From the NCBI GenBank assembly GCA_030998015.1, contig JARWMV010000234.1, positions 1,302,001 to 1,366,000 on the forward strand: DNA of 64,000 bases, given 5' to 3'. The position numbers and the translations under genes are program-made. Under the pieces are notes generated by a model. The model did no database searches, had not been told where the DNA came from, and was given only the letters and a program-made list of their open reading frames with translations. Of this stretch, positions 10,463 to 23,333 are shown piece after piece (position 1 is the first letter of the stretch; every line of letters starts with the position of its first letter). Source of the DNA: Ceratorhiza oryzae-sativae. Its lineage: Eukaryota > Basidiomycota > Agaricomycetes > Cantharellales > Ceratobasidiaceae.

Positions 10463-11061
10463 CCCAAGGGACCGTCGTTGATGTTCCAGTGATTGTGATC
10501 GCCGATGTCGAAGTCAACAGAGACACAAATAGGTCATGTGACCGTGTTTCTCTACCCTCTTGCTCAAAAAACGTTTACCATGTGGTGTAGACAACGAGAT
10601 TATGGTATGTGTTCTTAGCATTGTGTCCTTTCGGTTACATATGAAGAACTCGGTTTTTATTTTTATTTTATTTTTTATTTTTGTATTTACCACCTGGGTG
10701 CATGTTTCCCTAATTTAATGAGCTTCAAGCACCAATCCAAGTTCGACGCTCGGCGTCACTCCATTAACAGGGGGCAACCTGTCTGCTTGCGCTGCTCCAG
10801 GAATATATATCGTGGTGATTGTGTGAAAAGGGTCGTCAAAGGGGCATGGTGCACTGTCGGAAGACTAGTATCATAATCGTTGGTGGGGAAATCCGGACAA
10901 CAATATAGTCAAAACACAGATGTCTCGCACACACCGAGTTGCTAACTTCCGGGTTGATCATCTATAGAGTAGCGCTCGTCCACTTCCACGGGTTTTCAAG
11001 CGCCGGCAACATCTACAGTGCTCGCCACTACCTAGCTGCCTTAGCGACAATCTCTCAGTCA
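10463..11061. other. Divergent promoter region of CMR1 and ESS2
   Basis: CMR1 reads left and ESS2 reads right from this 600-bp gap. It contains a T-rich run at about 10653-10690. No gene recognised. Confidence 0.5.
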
Positions 11062-12795
11062 ATGTCTTTGCAGAAACACACACTCGGGGTTGGATCCTCG
11101 GAATATCATGGAACGCTGATCAAACCCGGTGAATCTAAGTCCTTGTCTCGTCAAATTATTCTCGATGTACGTTCTTGGTTTACCATGTTATTGGCTTACG
11201 GCTCAACTTGCTCAATAGGAGGACGAATATACATCTGGGCTGTCGGAAATTATAGCTCGCGACTTCTTTCCTTCCCTTGCTCATTTGGACGCCACGAACG
11301 GCTACCTCTCCGCTCTGGAGACCAAGGATCCGGAACAAATATCCAAGTCGGTTCGACGGCTACAAGACCTTGCGGCTACCCCAGCGCATAGTCGGCAGAG
11401 AGTCCTTCAAACGCCCTCCAGAACACCATTTGCTGGCGGGCCTTCCGATACCCCTATCTCCTCACACTCGTCACCGACATCCATCGAGAAAGGTCCAGAA
11501 CCGAGGGGATCTCGCTTGACGAATTTCAAGCGCGTTATACCTCGGAGGACAACGCCAGCTTCGCGACGATTCTGGATGATGAGAACCGGCAGCGCAAGGA
11601 AAAGTGGGCCTGGGCGTGGGACACACAGCGACGAGCGGACGAGCGGAAAGCCATTGAAGCGGCTCGCAGGGAAACAGCTCTTATCGAAGCAGGAAAGGTC
11701 ACTCTGTCTATCACTGCGGCGGCGAGTCTAGTACGGAAACAAAGCTTGCCGCACCCTCGAAGAAGGCTCCTCAGAGATCCAAGGCCAAAGTCACGAGATT
11801 GAGTTAGCGTCAAAAGTGGATCTGGCTGATCGAGATAGGCAACTAGTCAAGCCAGACCAACCACAAAGCATCGAGGATGTCATGGCACCAAAAAGGGATA
11901 CTAGGCCTGCAGGCGTTCCAGGATGGAACTTCAAGGTCGGTTCGCTGCGATTTCGGCTGTCGAAAGATCTGGCTAACTCTTTGTAGGCTCGAAACTCGTT
12001 GATGTTCCCGCCAGATGCGGATGTATCCCCCTATGATGCGATGGATTCCGCTTCAGCGCAGGCGCATCCACCAACACGAGGCGATCCAAAATCAATTCAT
12101 TACGGGGCTACGAGAATGATCGAGCAGGAGGAATCATCCGGTACAGCAGAGCCTTCAAGCCCTACCCATAGTCGAGTTGATGCAGCAATAGCCGGTAGGC
12201 CATGTAAGTATTTTATGCTTGTGCGATCGACATCCGTCTCATCATAATCTAGATTCTTCTGGGGGTGAAACACCCAAAGTTGCTGGTCATTCGTTTGTCT
12301 CAGCGACGGCGTCTCCTTCTCCTTCCCAACTGGGGCCATTGGCTTAAAGCAGTTGATGACGTGGGGTACCCTACAAGGGACACCGAGAGTAATATCTTCT
12401 GACGGGGATGATACCATCTCCATCGTCGACGTACAGACCCATTCCATATTGCGGAGCCCTCTCGACGTGACGCGCTCTCTCATCGACTCTCGAATAAGGC
12501 TTCGAAATCACTTGCACAACGTGCCGCCCTATTGACACCCCGCCCACCATCGACACCAGCGTCGCAGTTGGGCCCTGCACGCACTGCCAAACGGGCACGA
12601 GGGAATATGCCTCCACCAGTGATGACTCCCCGTCGCTCAGAGGTCTCTCTCAGTTCGGCCGCAAGGAAGCTGCTTAACCGTACAGCTGGCGGATCGTTGC
12701 TGTCTGAGCGCGAGGGGTGGGGTGAGGCTGCCACGCGTCCATCGAAGGATCTAGGGAAAGAGCGGTGGACTCCTAGCCCTGCTACTCGAAGATAA
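11062..12795 (+). CDS. ESS2: ESS2/DGCR14-type spliceosome-associated protein, frame broken several times
   Basis: Exons 11062-11166, 11219-11935, 11987-12203 and 12253-12795, all with good splice sites. Matches to the family appear in order: LSRQIILDEDEYTSGLSEII, ARDFFPSLAHLDATNGYL, SLDEFQARYTSEDNASF, WNFKARNSLMFPP across the second intron, MTWGTLQGTPR, then FHIAEPSRRDALSHRLSNK and AARKLLNR. Ess2 is a nuclear protein of the C-complex spliceosome. The pieces are not in one frame: shifts are needed near 11490 (an A run), between 11700 and 11800 (two), near 12345 and near 12400-12440. It is either a pseudogene or, more likely given the intact splice sites and conserved protein, a stretch with base-calling errors. 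The start is the Met before SLQKHTLG. Confidence 0.72.
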
Positions 12796-13457
12796 CGATG
12801 AAGTGGCACGAGACAACACACCCAAGTTTTCTATATTTATCGTTTCTGTGTTCAGTTGTCCTCCTATTTTGCTCTTGTAGATTTGGATGCAAGGACACTT
12901 TACTATGTGATAGTGTGATTTGCTCAAAAGAACTAATGTACCTTTCCGTTTGAGATAGCCTATACAGCCCCTGACATTGAATCCCATAGTTACTTTGCAG
13001 CTCCACCATATTCAGGACCAATAGGTGCAAACTCAATGGACATGTCCGACACAGGCGTGGCTATTCCTCAAGCGTTGCTGGTCTGCTGGCGAATAGCTCA
13101 AACAATATCTTATAATGCCAACCCGCCTGGGCGGGCGACGCTCACAGCCAGGGCGGCGTCCTAGACACGTTTAGTCGTCACCAACATCTTCCATTATCTG
13201 ACCAGAATTGGTTCAAACGATAGATATATTACGACGCAGTGAAGCACCCACATAGAAAAAAGAGCAGAAATATTCAACTAAATCTAAAACGATTGACAAG
13301 CATGCGTGACATGACAATGACAAGGCAGAAAAAAAAAAAAAAAGCTAAATCGTAAACACGCCGACGATTTCCCGAGAGCACAAGAGGCTAGTAGACATGG
13401 ATAGAGTGCGCATACAAGCATATACTAGTAGACATACGTGGTTTACGACGCGACATT
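12796..13457. other. Convergent 3' region of ESS2 and the kinase gene
   Basis: ESS2 ends at the left side and the kinase gene ends at the right side. AT-richer than the flanks, with a 15-bp A run near 13330. No gene recognised. Confidence 0.55.
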
Positions 13458-16400
13458 TCATGTCGCTTGAGCGCGAGACCAAGTCTGAGCTTTCCGGGGA
13501 TGGTTGATGTAATGACCGAACCCACCGCCTACAACAAGAGGCGCATCAACTGGCTCACGTTTCTTCTGTCCACCCGTGACCATAGTCTTGAATGCATTAG
13601 CAACTCGTGACGCAGGGCCAGCTCGCTCCGACACAGAATTACTTGGGGTGATGAAACGATTGAACACAGAGCCCCTCTTACGTGTGGTCCCAACCGGCGC
13701 GTCAGGCTTGTCGGGTATGTACTCAATACCTTTGCCCCTCACGGTAAAGTCGGATTGGTATCCTTTGCCTTTTCGGATGACGGTAGTCTGTGCCATAAGA
13801 TATCGATCATAATCGCTCTCGGTTTGGTGGTCGTTCTTCACTCTCATCGACATCGGGGTAGCAGAGCGCGAAGCAGTTACAGGAGACCGAGGTTCATTGA
13901 TGGTAGGCGATGGTGTGCGGAAGTGAATGCTTTGCTGACTCTTTGGCCGAATACCAGCTGCAGAAGGACTGCGCTCGAAATCAATGGAATAGGCCGGAGT
14001 CTCAGGCATGCCAACAGGAGCCAGGATGAGTTTTCGCGAGTCAGAATCAAAAACATCAGATAGACGAGGAGGGGTAGGGCTGGTAGGCTCCACTGTGTTT
14101 GACAAAATGTTAGGAGCTGAAACCTCGCTTGGTTAGGTCTAAACATACCTTTGCCTAGCTCTGCGTTAAGACAGGGAGTAATAGGACGGGAGAGGCCACC
14201 CTGAGGTTTGGTCTGAGTGCTGATCGTGAAGCTAGCGTTGATGCCGGGGGACGATGACGATCCAACCGTCGCACGGCGTGTACGGTTGGGAGCCTGAGGA
14301 GCAACGGCGAATGTTGTAACACTAGGGTTGGCATGAGAAGTCAAAGTACGGATGGTTGGGTCTTTGGCCGAAGTGCTGATACGAGTCAATCCCGCCGATT
14401 GGCTGTGGTTTAGACGAGGCGGAGGCGGCGGGAGAGGGAGAGGGCTGGCAGACTCCGTTTGGAAGGACTGTCGAGCCTCTTCTACGACCTTTTCGACGTT
14501 ACGAATCCAGATTGCCTAGGGAGATGTCACTCCTAACACCAGAGAGAATAAACATATATCCTACCATACGGTCCACTTGTCCATCGGGTCCCATTTGTTC
14601 GTTTTGCAGAGCATGGCGAACTGCGGGCATCGAAGATGTGACTGGTTAAGTAGTTAGTTGACCTAAAACCATTACTCCGAAAAAAAAAACTCAAAAACTC
14701 ACTGATTTGGTTCACAGCATCATCATTCCATGCCTCTCCAACGCTCAGCGATCTCCTGTGTTGAGTCGATTCAGAAGCAGGGTAGTGACTAGACTCGGTC
14801 GCGCTGACAGACGTCCGCCCAAACCGAATGGCTTTGTCTGAAACACGGGTTAAAACAAGCTGATACATGCATGACTAGCACTCACCAATCGACTGTCGGA
14901 GGCCATGCTTGATGATACTCTTGCTCGAGCCCTTGGGCGCACGAGGGAGGGTCGCGTTCTGGAACACGTCGATTGGGAGCGTGATGGTGTCTAGATCAAG
15001 TTAGTGTGTCAATATTGGGAATTCAGCGCATACAATAGGCAACAACTTGCCATCGCCTTCATCGTGGGTCTCCTCGCCCCTGTCCTTATTCCGTTTGAAC
15101 CCCTTGGAGGCTTGGCTAGACTTCCTCGCCCTTGATGGCATGGTCGTATTCGTTGCATCACCCAAAACCTTCGTCGGTCGGGCTTTGCCCACTGGCGACT
15201 TTGGAGAAACACCTCCGTTTCCTTTCGGAATAGCAAACACCGGTACATTCGCGCCTCGAGGTTTTGCAGGGGAAGCACGCACACGCGAAGGCGATGAACG
15301 GGTCTTCACGGGCGTTCCGCGAGTAGACTTGGCTGCGACAACCGTTCGCCTATTCTCCTTGGCAGCGATCTTAGACACGCGTGACTTGTTCGGCGTGGTG
15401 GGCGATGAGATGATCGTATTAATCGTAGAATTCGCCTTGTGGGATGGCGAGGCCGTAAAGGCAGATTGAGTGATCGTCGAGAGCTTGGGTGCTCCAGCTT
15501 CGCAAAGCGCACCCGGCTTCTTGGTCACAGCGGCCTCCTCATTTTCAGAAGGATGTATGCGTTCAGGCTGTGTAATACTATGAGTCTGAGTAAACAGAGA
15601 CTCGCGATTACGCACTGAGCTCGTATTTTGAGAGGTATATTCCTTTCCGAGCACCCGAGGGTCGGCGTACGACGATGTGGCGGGGTATGTATCAGTTACA
15701 CGACCAGCATAGTTTCAGCTGTGCTGGAAGGTGAGGGGGCATTGCCAATGTTGAAAATAACGCGGACGTCACGGGCGTTGGATGCGGAGCGGGTATGAGT
15801 CTTCGGAGGAGCGGGGGCGGGGGTGTCCGCTGCGGGAGAAGCAGCGCGAGCAGTCACAGGTCGCGATTTGGCTTGATCCTTCAAGCGTGAGGCCGAGTGC
15901 CGGTTGTACTGGGTGCACGAGCAAAGTACATGGACTCGCGTCGCTCAATGCCCACTTCCAAAGCCTCTGGCTGCCGCTCTTCTTGTGCTGTTCTTTGGCC
16001 TTCTTGCGTCCAAACGACCGTGAGAACGAAAGGCCCATGGAAATTGTCCGGCTTGGGGCCTTGGGCTTAACGTTCTCCTTGTCCTGAACTGGTTCCTTCT
16101 TAGGCGTCGGAGCAAGAGTCGCAGCATTCCGTTCCTTCAACACGGAGGAGCAGCAACCTTCTTCTCCTTCAACGTGCTCACTACGTTCTTGCTGACAAGG
16201 TTCTTGTCTTTTGACGCCATAGCCGAGTTCTTGACCCTCAATACGGTGTTCGAGCTCTTGACCTTGGGAGCAATTGCTGACTCGGTCTTCTTTGGTTCCT
16301 CCTGCTGGAACACATCCGTTACTGCCGTCTTCGGAGCTCGACGAGAGGCCCCAACGCTCTTCCTAAAGGCTTCCGTAATAGATTTGGACGTCTTGTGCAA

Positions 16401-17870
16401 TGTACTGGTACGAGACTTGATAGTATCCGACTTGGCAGGCGGAGCGTTCTCCTTATCCTTGCTGGACAGCATAGCACTACGAGCAGAGCGAAGCGCCTTA
16501 GAAGCACTGGCCTTGTCGTCTTTAAGACCAGAATTGGCACGTTGTTTGGAAGCCGCAAGGACGGGGCGAGACCAAGGTGGGATCATCTCGGTGAGGGCCG
16601 AAAGATCGACGGACAAAGAATAGTTGGTTTCATCTGTGAAACACATAAGCATCCTGCACTTGGTCGAAATCTAAGCAGCATACCTTCACCCGTAAAGTAT
16701 GGGTCGTTTAGGACATCGGCCGCCATGACCCTCAAATCCGCATTCGGAACCGTCATGCGCTTCAGGGCCTTTTCGCACTGCTTGCTCATGATGCCTTCCC
16801 ACTTGCCGATCCACTTGCCCTTGACCGTCCGAGCCCAGTACCGCTCCAAATCTTCCTTGGTCACAAAACTCTCGCCCTCGACTTCTTCAAACGGTGTACG
16901 ACCGACCAAAATCTCAAAAAACGTGACTCCGAGTGCGTAAACATCGGCTTTGCGCGTATCGTGAGGCTGCCCACGAGCACGCTCCGGGGCAAGGTACTCG
17001 GGTGTGCCGTACGCAAGGTTGGATTGAAAGGCGTGCCGAGAGGTAAGGGTGTAGTGTTCTGCGAAACCAAAGTCAACGAGGACGGGTGTTGGAGGCGAAG
17101 CGCCGGTGAGCAGAATGTTTGCAGGTCTGAAACACACATTATCGTTAGCCCTACATTCGATTCGAGTCCAACATGTAGACACGCACTTGATGTCATTATG
17201 AACAACTCCACGCTGGTGCAAAAACGCAACAGCGTCGTAAGAGCCGCAAACCAAGGCTTGGCCCTAAACTCGGGAACCTCGACTGGGACAGCCGTTGGCA
17301 AATGCTGCATCGTAATAAGAGCGTAGCTCGGCGTGATGACAAACGAGTAGAACTGAATAACGCTTGGGTGGCCGACACCGACGACTTCTTCGGTCGCCTC
17401 GCGCCGCAGCGCGCGGACGATCTTCATCTCGTTCCACAACGAACGAACACGAGCGGTGGTGGTGGGAGTCTGGAACGATGGACGAGCTTGACGGCTACTC
17501 GTTCTCCAAATATCGCGCGGTCTTCCGCCAGACGGGGCTCGCACAACCAAACGGAGCCCCAATTGCCGAACCCGATCTGAAACGCTGTTTAACGCGACGA
17601 TCCAACACGGCAAACAACACGGGACACTTACTTCTTGAATAAACTTCATCTTTTCGCTAACTGTTGATCCGAGAGGCTGAAAATTTCGTTTGAACCATTC
17701 TCTCCGGACGAAATGACATGACTCTTGGACGGCCTGACTGGCTTGTCTTCGCATGCCGAGTGGGACGTTTCAGACGTAGATGGATGGACAACTGATGAAG
17801 AAGTGGACTGGAAACGGCTCGAGGCGGTCGAATCGGCCGATTTGAGCACACCGCGTGGAGGCTGTGGCAT
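13458..17870 (-). CDS. Ser/Thr protein kinase with a long disordered tail, frame broken several times
   Basis: The kinase domain lies at about 16680-17640: Gly-rich loop IGFGNWGSV, VAVKLVH with the catalytic Lys, LWNEMKIVR with the helix-C Glu, catalytic loop HNDIKPANILL, DFGFAE, YGTPEYLAPERARG, then DTRKADVYALGVTFFEILVG. The catalytic-loop Arg of HRD is Asn here. The N-terminus is read from MPQPPRGVLK at 17870. After the domain a long Ser/Lys/Pro-rich tail runs to 13458 through several introns (for example the donor at 14145 side and 15001 side). Frame breaks are needed near 17715, 17470, 17240, 16146, 15895 and 15713. The kinase subfamily is uncertain, possibly CAMKL/Kin4-like in fungal annotations. 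That the distal tail belongs to the same gene is an inference. Confidence 0.7.
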
Positions 17871-18945
17871 AGCTGGGATTATGTTGGACGTGGATGCAGT
17901 GATATCGTGGTGCAGGGTAAAATCTGTAAAAATGTGGTGGTATGGTGTGCTAGAGTGATGCAACACAGTAGGGCAGCTGCTTCTGGTGAATAATCGATCG
18001 TCGACCGAGGGTGGGGGAACGACGACAAGCAGCAACTGACAGTGAGCAAACAGAAACAGCAAGGTCCACAATCAAGAGTCGGTCAGCCAAAAAAATTCAA
18101 ACGCGAGTAACGGAGAGATAGAATAAGAGAAGAAACCTGAGAGAGACAATACCGAATGGGGCTGCGTCCAGCGACTGCGCGGACACCCAGACTCGAGCGA
18201 GGTTGCGGTCAGAGTCGAACACGGATCGAACACTCGGACGCGTTGTTGGCGCTTAATGCACATCATTTGGTCCCGTGGGTCCATGTGCGCTAGTCTATAT
18301 CGGGCATCCAACACACAACGTTGTGCACGATTTCCGACGTCTCGCGTCGTCGTAATGGCCGTGTTCGACCCGAAAAGCAATGCTGAAGGTCGCCAGCTTG
18401 TAATATTCCTTAACGAGTGGGTACCGGTATGATGCTACATTTCCAGGAACATGATCGACCTCGATTACGGGAGCATACAACGGCAATGGCCGTCCGCACA
18501 CGAAAGGTAACCTTTCCCGAGGGGCTGTCACTCATCAACTTTAAATGACTCGAGTTAAAATCCGTCGGAATTTGCCATTGTATTGTCGACGCCACCCACA
18601 TGTATGCTGCCCGAAAAGTCGACTCGAGCGTTATTGAGCGTTGATGGCCGAAAAGCCCACGTTAGGGTCGCGTATTATGCACGCACACAACCAGATCAAA
18701 AGAACAAATCGCGGATGGTCTATCAATCAAAAATGATACAGCAGGACAATGAACGGCGGCCGAGAACTGCACAGAAATATAATACAATGAACAAACAGTT
18801 CAACACTGGCGGTATCCCAAGAAACGTAGCGAATGCGCAATGCCAATGCGAGGATATCATGCAAACGAGGAAAAAAGTCCAGGCTCAAAAATAAGGAGTG
18901 ATAAATACGAGAGCTGAAACAATACACAAGAGAAAAAGAACACGC
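17871..18945. other. Intergenic between kinase start and membrane-protein end
   Basis: About 1.1 kb holding the kinase promoter and the 3' side of the membrane-protein gene. No gene recognised. Confidence 0.5.
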
Positions 18946-20921
18946 TTACTCGTGGACAACCTTTTCCATTAAATCATCGCTCCTTCGACCGCTCCCACCT
19001 ACGGTCGTCTTGTCAAGACTGGCACTACTGCCCATTCCACTGCCAACCTCATCCGCATGGTCAAGTTGGGTGGTAATGTAACCGTAACCCCCACACCGTG
19101 GTCCCTATCCCTCGACTCTCCCCCAAAAAATCTACCAAGCACTGAGCTTCGCGTAGCACTAGCCTCGACACCGCTTGCAATCTTCGCACGACTCGCTCCG
19201 CGCTTTTTGCTTGGAGGCGGTGCCCCAATCACCACCGCTGAACGGCCCTCTTCCAGCTGGCTATGGTTGACGATCACAAATGATTCCCCGTCGCCTTCCC
19301 AAACCTCACGCCTCGGCGAGCCAGAGGCAGCCTGCGCAGGGTTCACATCCATATCCTGATTGTGTTCGGTTCCGACCGCCTTATTCCGGACCTTTCCCAT
19401 CGACAAACTAAAGCGGCCTTTCCACACTGATGGACTCAGAAATCCTGCATCATACTTCTTCTCATTCAGGGTGGGGCTGTTGGGCGTGATAGGGGAGCGA
19501 GGAACTGGGGACATCATAACCGCCGCGGAACGTCGGTTGGGGTTTGGTCCACCGGGCCCCGGAGACATACGTCCCTGGACGAATGACGGTTGGTTTGGAT
19601 CGAGCGTTGTGGCGTTGGTAGTTGGTTGAGGGGCCGAGTTTACGGCCGAGCTGCTGGAGCGAGAGGTTACCCAGAAGAGGACAATCGCGTTGACCGTCAC
19701 GTCCGTTCCACAGCTTCCCAAGCAAACCCAGCCAAGTTGTTTTCCATGCATGATGGTCAGGATTGCCATGTTAAACGTCGATGTGGTCAGGGCCACAAAA
19801 GCAGCACTGGTAGTGTGGGAAGGTTAGACCGAAATATAGCATATAGACTATTGGGCCTACACCAATGTCCGAGTTGCCACGGCTTTCAGCCTAGGATTGA
19901 TCAGCTTGCTTCGAACGAGAGGCCAGATGAACATTGCGGTGAGGAAAATCTACAGAAAGACATGTCAATGTATGTCGGATATGATTCCGCGGCACACTAA
20001 CATTGATATAAAGATCGTATATGAGCAACGAGAGCGATCTGCAAAAGGGGATTAGGATGATAGACGAATGAGCGATACCGTGTACCCACGCAAGACGTTT
20101 GAGGCCAATGACACAAGCTCCGTCTGTGCGAATAAAAGCAATGCGCCCGAGCAACATTAACAAGATGATGACAACATACTGCATCGATGCGACATGTGAA
20201 TATCATGCGAGGCTAAATAAGCCGATACGAACCGGCGTCATCGTGATCACACAAATGCGATAAACAGGGGACTTGAGGCGAGGCTGATGAGCTCCACCCC
20301 ACACAACGTGCACCTAGGAGATGATAAGTGCGAATACTCGGCAAAAGACGTAACTAATGACGTACCTTTTCCATGAGGAATGCATACGTAAGGATTTTGC
20401 TCAGAGCGTAGAGGGCAATGCAGGCGAATATACCAAGGGAGCAGCTCGTGTCGTCTTTGGACAGACCGGAACCTAGAATCAAGACACCCGCTGTGCACAC
20501 GAGTCAGTCCCTATCCGATGACAAACCGGCAACGTGCCCTACACAAAAAGACAAACACCCAGGAGTCGGCAAGGACGAGAATGACACAGAGCCGGGGCCA
20601 AGTGATAGTGGACCACACCTGGGGCCAGGTGAGGTCTGGGAACGTGGTGCGGCGTCCGAAACAATAGGCCAGGACGGTGACACCGAGGAGATGGATGACA
20701 GAAGACAGTGCTTGCATGCCTGTCGGGTTGCCAGAGTACGACACGTTAGCAAAACACACGATATTCGGGACAGATGGCATACCCGGGTTCGGAAAGACGA
20801 CGGTCGGCGGGTGTGTGGGGTCGTCTGTGAACGGGATCATGGCGGCGGCGGCGAACGAGGGGAGGTGGTCGAGAAAAGACTGTGGAGGGTCCAGCACACG
20901 AGGAGTTCTCTCAGGCCGCAT
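18946..20921 (-). CDS. Multi-spanning membrane protein of unknown function
   Basis: Several minus-strand exons encode hydrophobic spans: SSVIHLLGVTVLAYCFG, LCVILVLADSWVFVFL, the SLGIFACIALYALSKIL region near 20410-20440, YVVIILLMLLGRIAF, IFLTAMFIWPLV and MAILTIMHGKQLGWVCLG, about seven in all. A cytosolic-looking Ser/Pro-rich tail follows (19000-19650). The tail leaves frame near 19080: reading the next phase gives TTQLDHADEVGSGMGSS and ends MEKVVHE with a stop at 18946-18948, while the uncorrected frame stops at 18999. The layout suggests a receptor-like or transporter-like protein but no family is asserted. The start could also be the Met at about 20840. Confidence 0.6.
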
Positions 20922-23333
20922 CCGCCGGGCTCTTGAGGGAACCCAGCTCAGAGCGGTCTGTCAATCACACGTGCTGAGAACATCTCCACATACGGCTACA
21001 TTAAATCCGATCTCCACCCGCCACGCCGCCGCCCCAGGGCCCGCATGCGCTTCTAGTCGCCCTGCTCGCCGCGTCCAAACACGCCGCCCTCGGGCCCACA
21101 GCCGTTCCCATCGCAGGCGATGACCGAGGTGCGGTGGGAAACGCCCGTCCCAGGACCCGAGTCTTTGATGACCGGAGCCGACAGAACCAACATTTGTTCA
21201 TCAAGCGCTAATCAAATGATTCACTAGGCTGGAACCCCCGATTATTCTCCCCCTCGGACAGCCTCGCCCGCGACCGCTTTCTCGTTCGGGCGAGTCTTTC
21301 GCAGGTCCACACAATGTCATCTAGGTTTGAATCGTTGGGCTTTCAGGTCGCGTTCCATTCAATCACCCCTTTGTACATCTACGATTCAAAATATCTCGAC
21401 AATTCAATAAGCAACGCTAGACCTCATCGATAATCTGTGCAACCTTCTCCTCGGTACTCTTAAACAAACTTCCAGGGGATTTCACCAAGCCTTCGCCCGC
21501 TCATGATTGTTTTCAACTCTAATCACTCCCCAAGAGGGCCAAGCCCCTGGATGCAACAGAGGAACAACCCGAGCCCTCATTCCCGCGCGCAACGCGCCAA
21601 CGAACGACTTGAACATTGTTTGACTTGCCACACCGAGAGATATAGATGCGTTTTCCTCAAACTTCGTTGTTGTCTGGATACTACTCACCAACTAGCGAGG
21701 GCGTATGGTGTTTCAATGTACGGCAAATGCGTGCATGTATATTCTCATTCACCAAGCCACGAATTGTCGTACAACCGATGACCAATGGGCGCCTCTGTGA
21801 ATATGTGCTTGGAATGGTTCTAGTTTGACTTTTAGCGCCACAGTTGGATCATTAGTGATCTTCACAATCAATATCAGGGTACATCACCAAAACGGAAATC
21901 CAAGATTCTATGCGCACTAAGTCGCTTGTGTGATGCAAGTAGGCTTGCCCAAAATGCACGAGTGAAGCCGTCGCTTGTCCGCCCCAGCTTCGGAAACGGG
22001 CTACTCTCTACCCGGAGGAGACAGAGTACAACAAAGCATGTTGTTCTCGCTACGTTTCACACACCCATACCCTATTCATATGCTCAGGTCCTAATTCAAT
22101 ACTCCGTTTTAACCGACCCACCAAGTATCATCCGAGGCCCTTACGCGAGATCACCCAGTGCTCCATTATGATATGCAGGTTCACTCGTGTAAGTCTATGC
22201 AACGGCTGGAGCTGAGCAGCCCATATGGATCGACACTCTGTTTGACTCGTAGTAAGCATTTGTAGTGCGAGTCGAGCATGCCTCTGATTCCACTCATCTC
22301 CAAGTAACGCCAGGTTGGCTGCTGTCTCCGTTTAAGCGGGAAACAAGTAATCACTCACGACTCAGTTTCGTCGAAGCATTTCAGCCCGCCGATTTCATCG
22401 ACGGTCCCGATCAACTTCGGGGCAGAACTGGTGAGTGAATTGGTTGGTTCAGGTGGCGTATCGTTGGTTTAGAATGTCACAAAAGTTCAGCTGGCTAGAG
22501 CATTTTTTGTGCCGCTCGGCATCGAATCTAGTTGATCAAGTATCAGCCTTGCTGAGGACGCCACCCCAACTGTTATCGCCGCGTGGAAAAATGTGGAAAT
22601 GGCTTATGTTTGTATTGCGTCCCGCCCCAGAATTGCCTGCGCGTGACGAATTTGTTGATATTATTCATCAAGGCATAATGTGATACTGACCACTCGGGTT
22701 GAAACATCTTGATCGGCGTATGTATTGCACTAATCCAAAAACGATGGACGGTTTGTTCCGTTTGCTTCGGAACCGATCTTGGAGTTGTTTGATGTCCCGC
22801 AGCAGAGTACTTTTAGTGTTGCGTTTGATGAAGTAGCATTGGGGCTACTGGTATGTACGACAGCTCGGTGGAAGTTGAGACTCAAAACCTGGCGGATACC
22901 TGCAAGACGATGATTGAAAACTCCAGGGATAGAGTGTGTCATGAACGAAACTCGGTCTATTATTTTCTGGAAGAGTATTTAAAACGACATGAAAGGCCAA
23001 CGGCGTGGGGCTCGTGTTGACGTCGAAGGAATGCCCGATGAAGTTACATAGCGGAGTATGAATCTTGTAAGTTACATTCAGTCCGACCAAGGTGATACGT
23101 CAGGCTCGTATATGCGTGGATGGGGTGACCTTTACTTATACCTTAGGTGGCCTTGCTACCCCTGCATTGTCAAAAGCGATTCTATGTTCTGACAACCGTT
23201 TACGGTTATGGGGTCTCCGTTGGCTTCCATTGTGGTAAACCAAGGGCCTGTCTACAACCGACTCGGTGAAACCGAAGAATGCGATCCAGGCCTACTGTCA
23301 AACCCCATCGTACACGGTCCACCTAGAGGTGTA
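20922..23333. other. Gene-poor region with a short exon-like remnant
   Basis: About 2.4 kb without a recognised gene. The only structured piece is 22761-22850 plus 22907-23020 on the plus strand: 30 codons (EPILELFDVPQQSTFSV...), a 56-nt intron with GTATGT and AAG-type ends, then about 38 more codons before a stop. An 81-codon minus-strand frame overlaps it (22845-23090), so even the strand is unsure. It may be gene debris. Confidence 0.4.
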
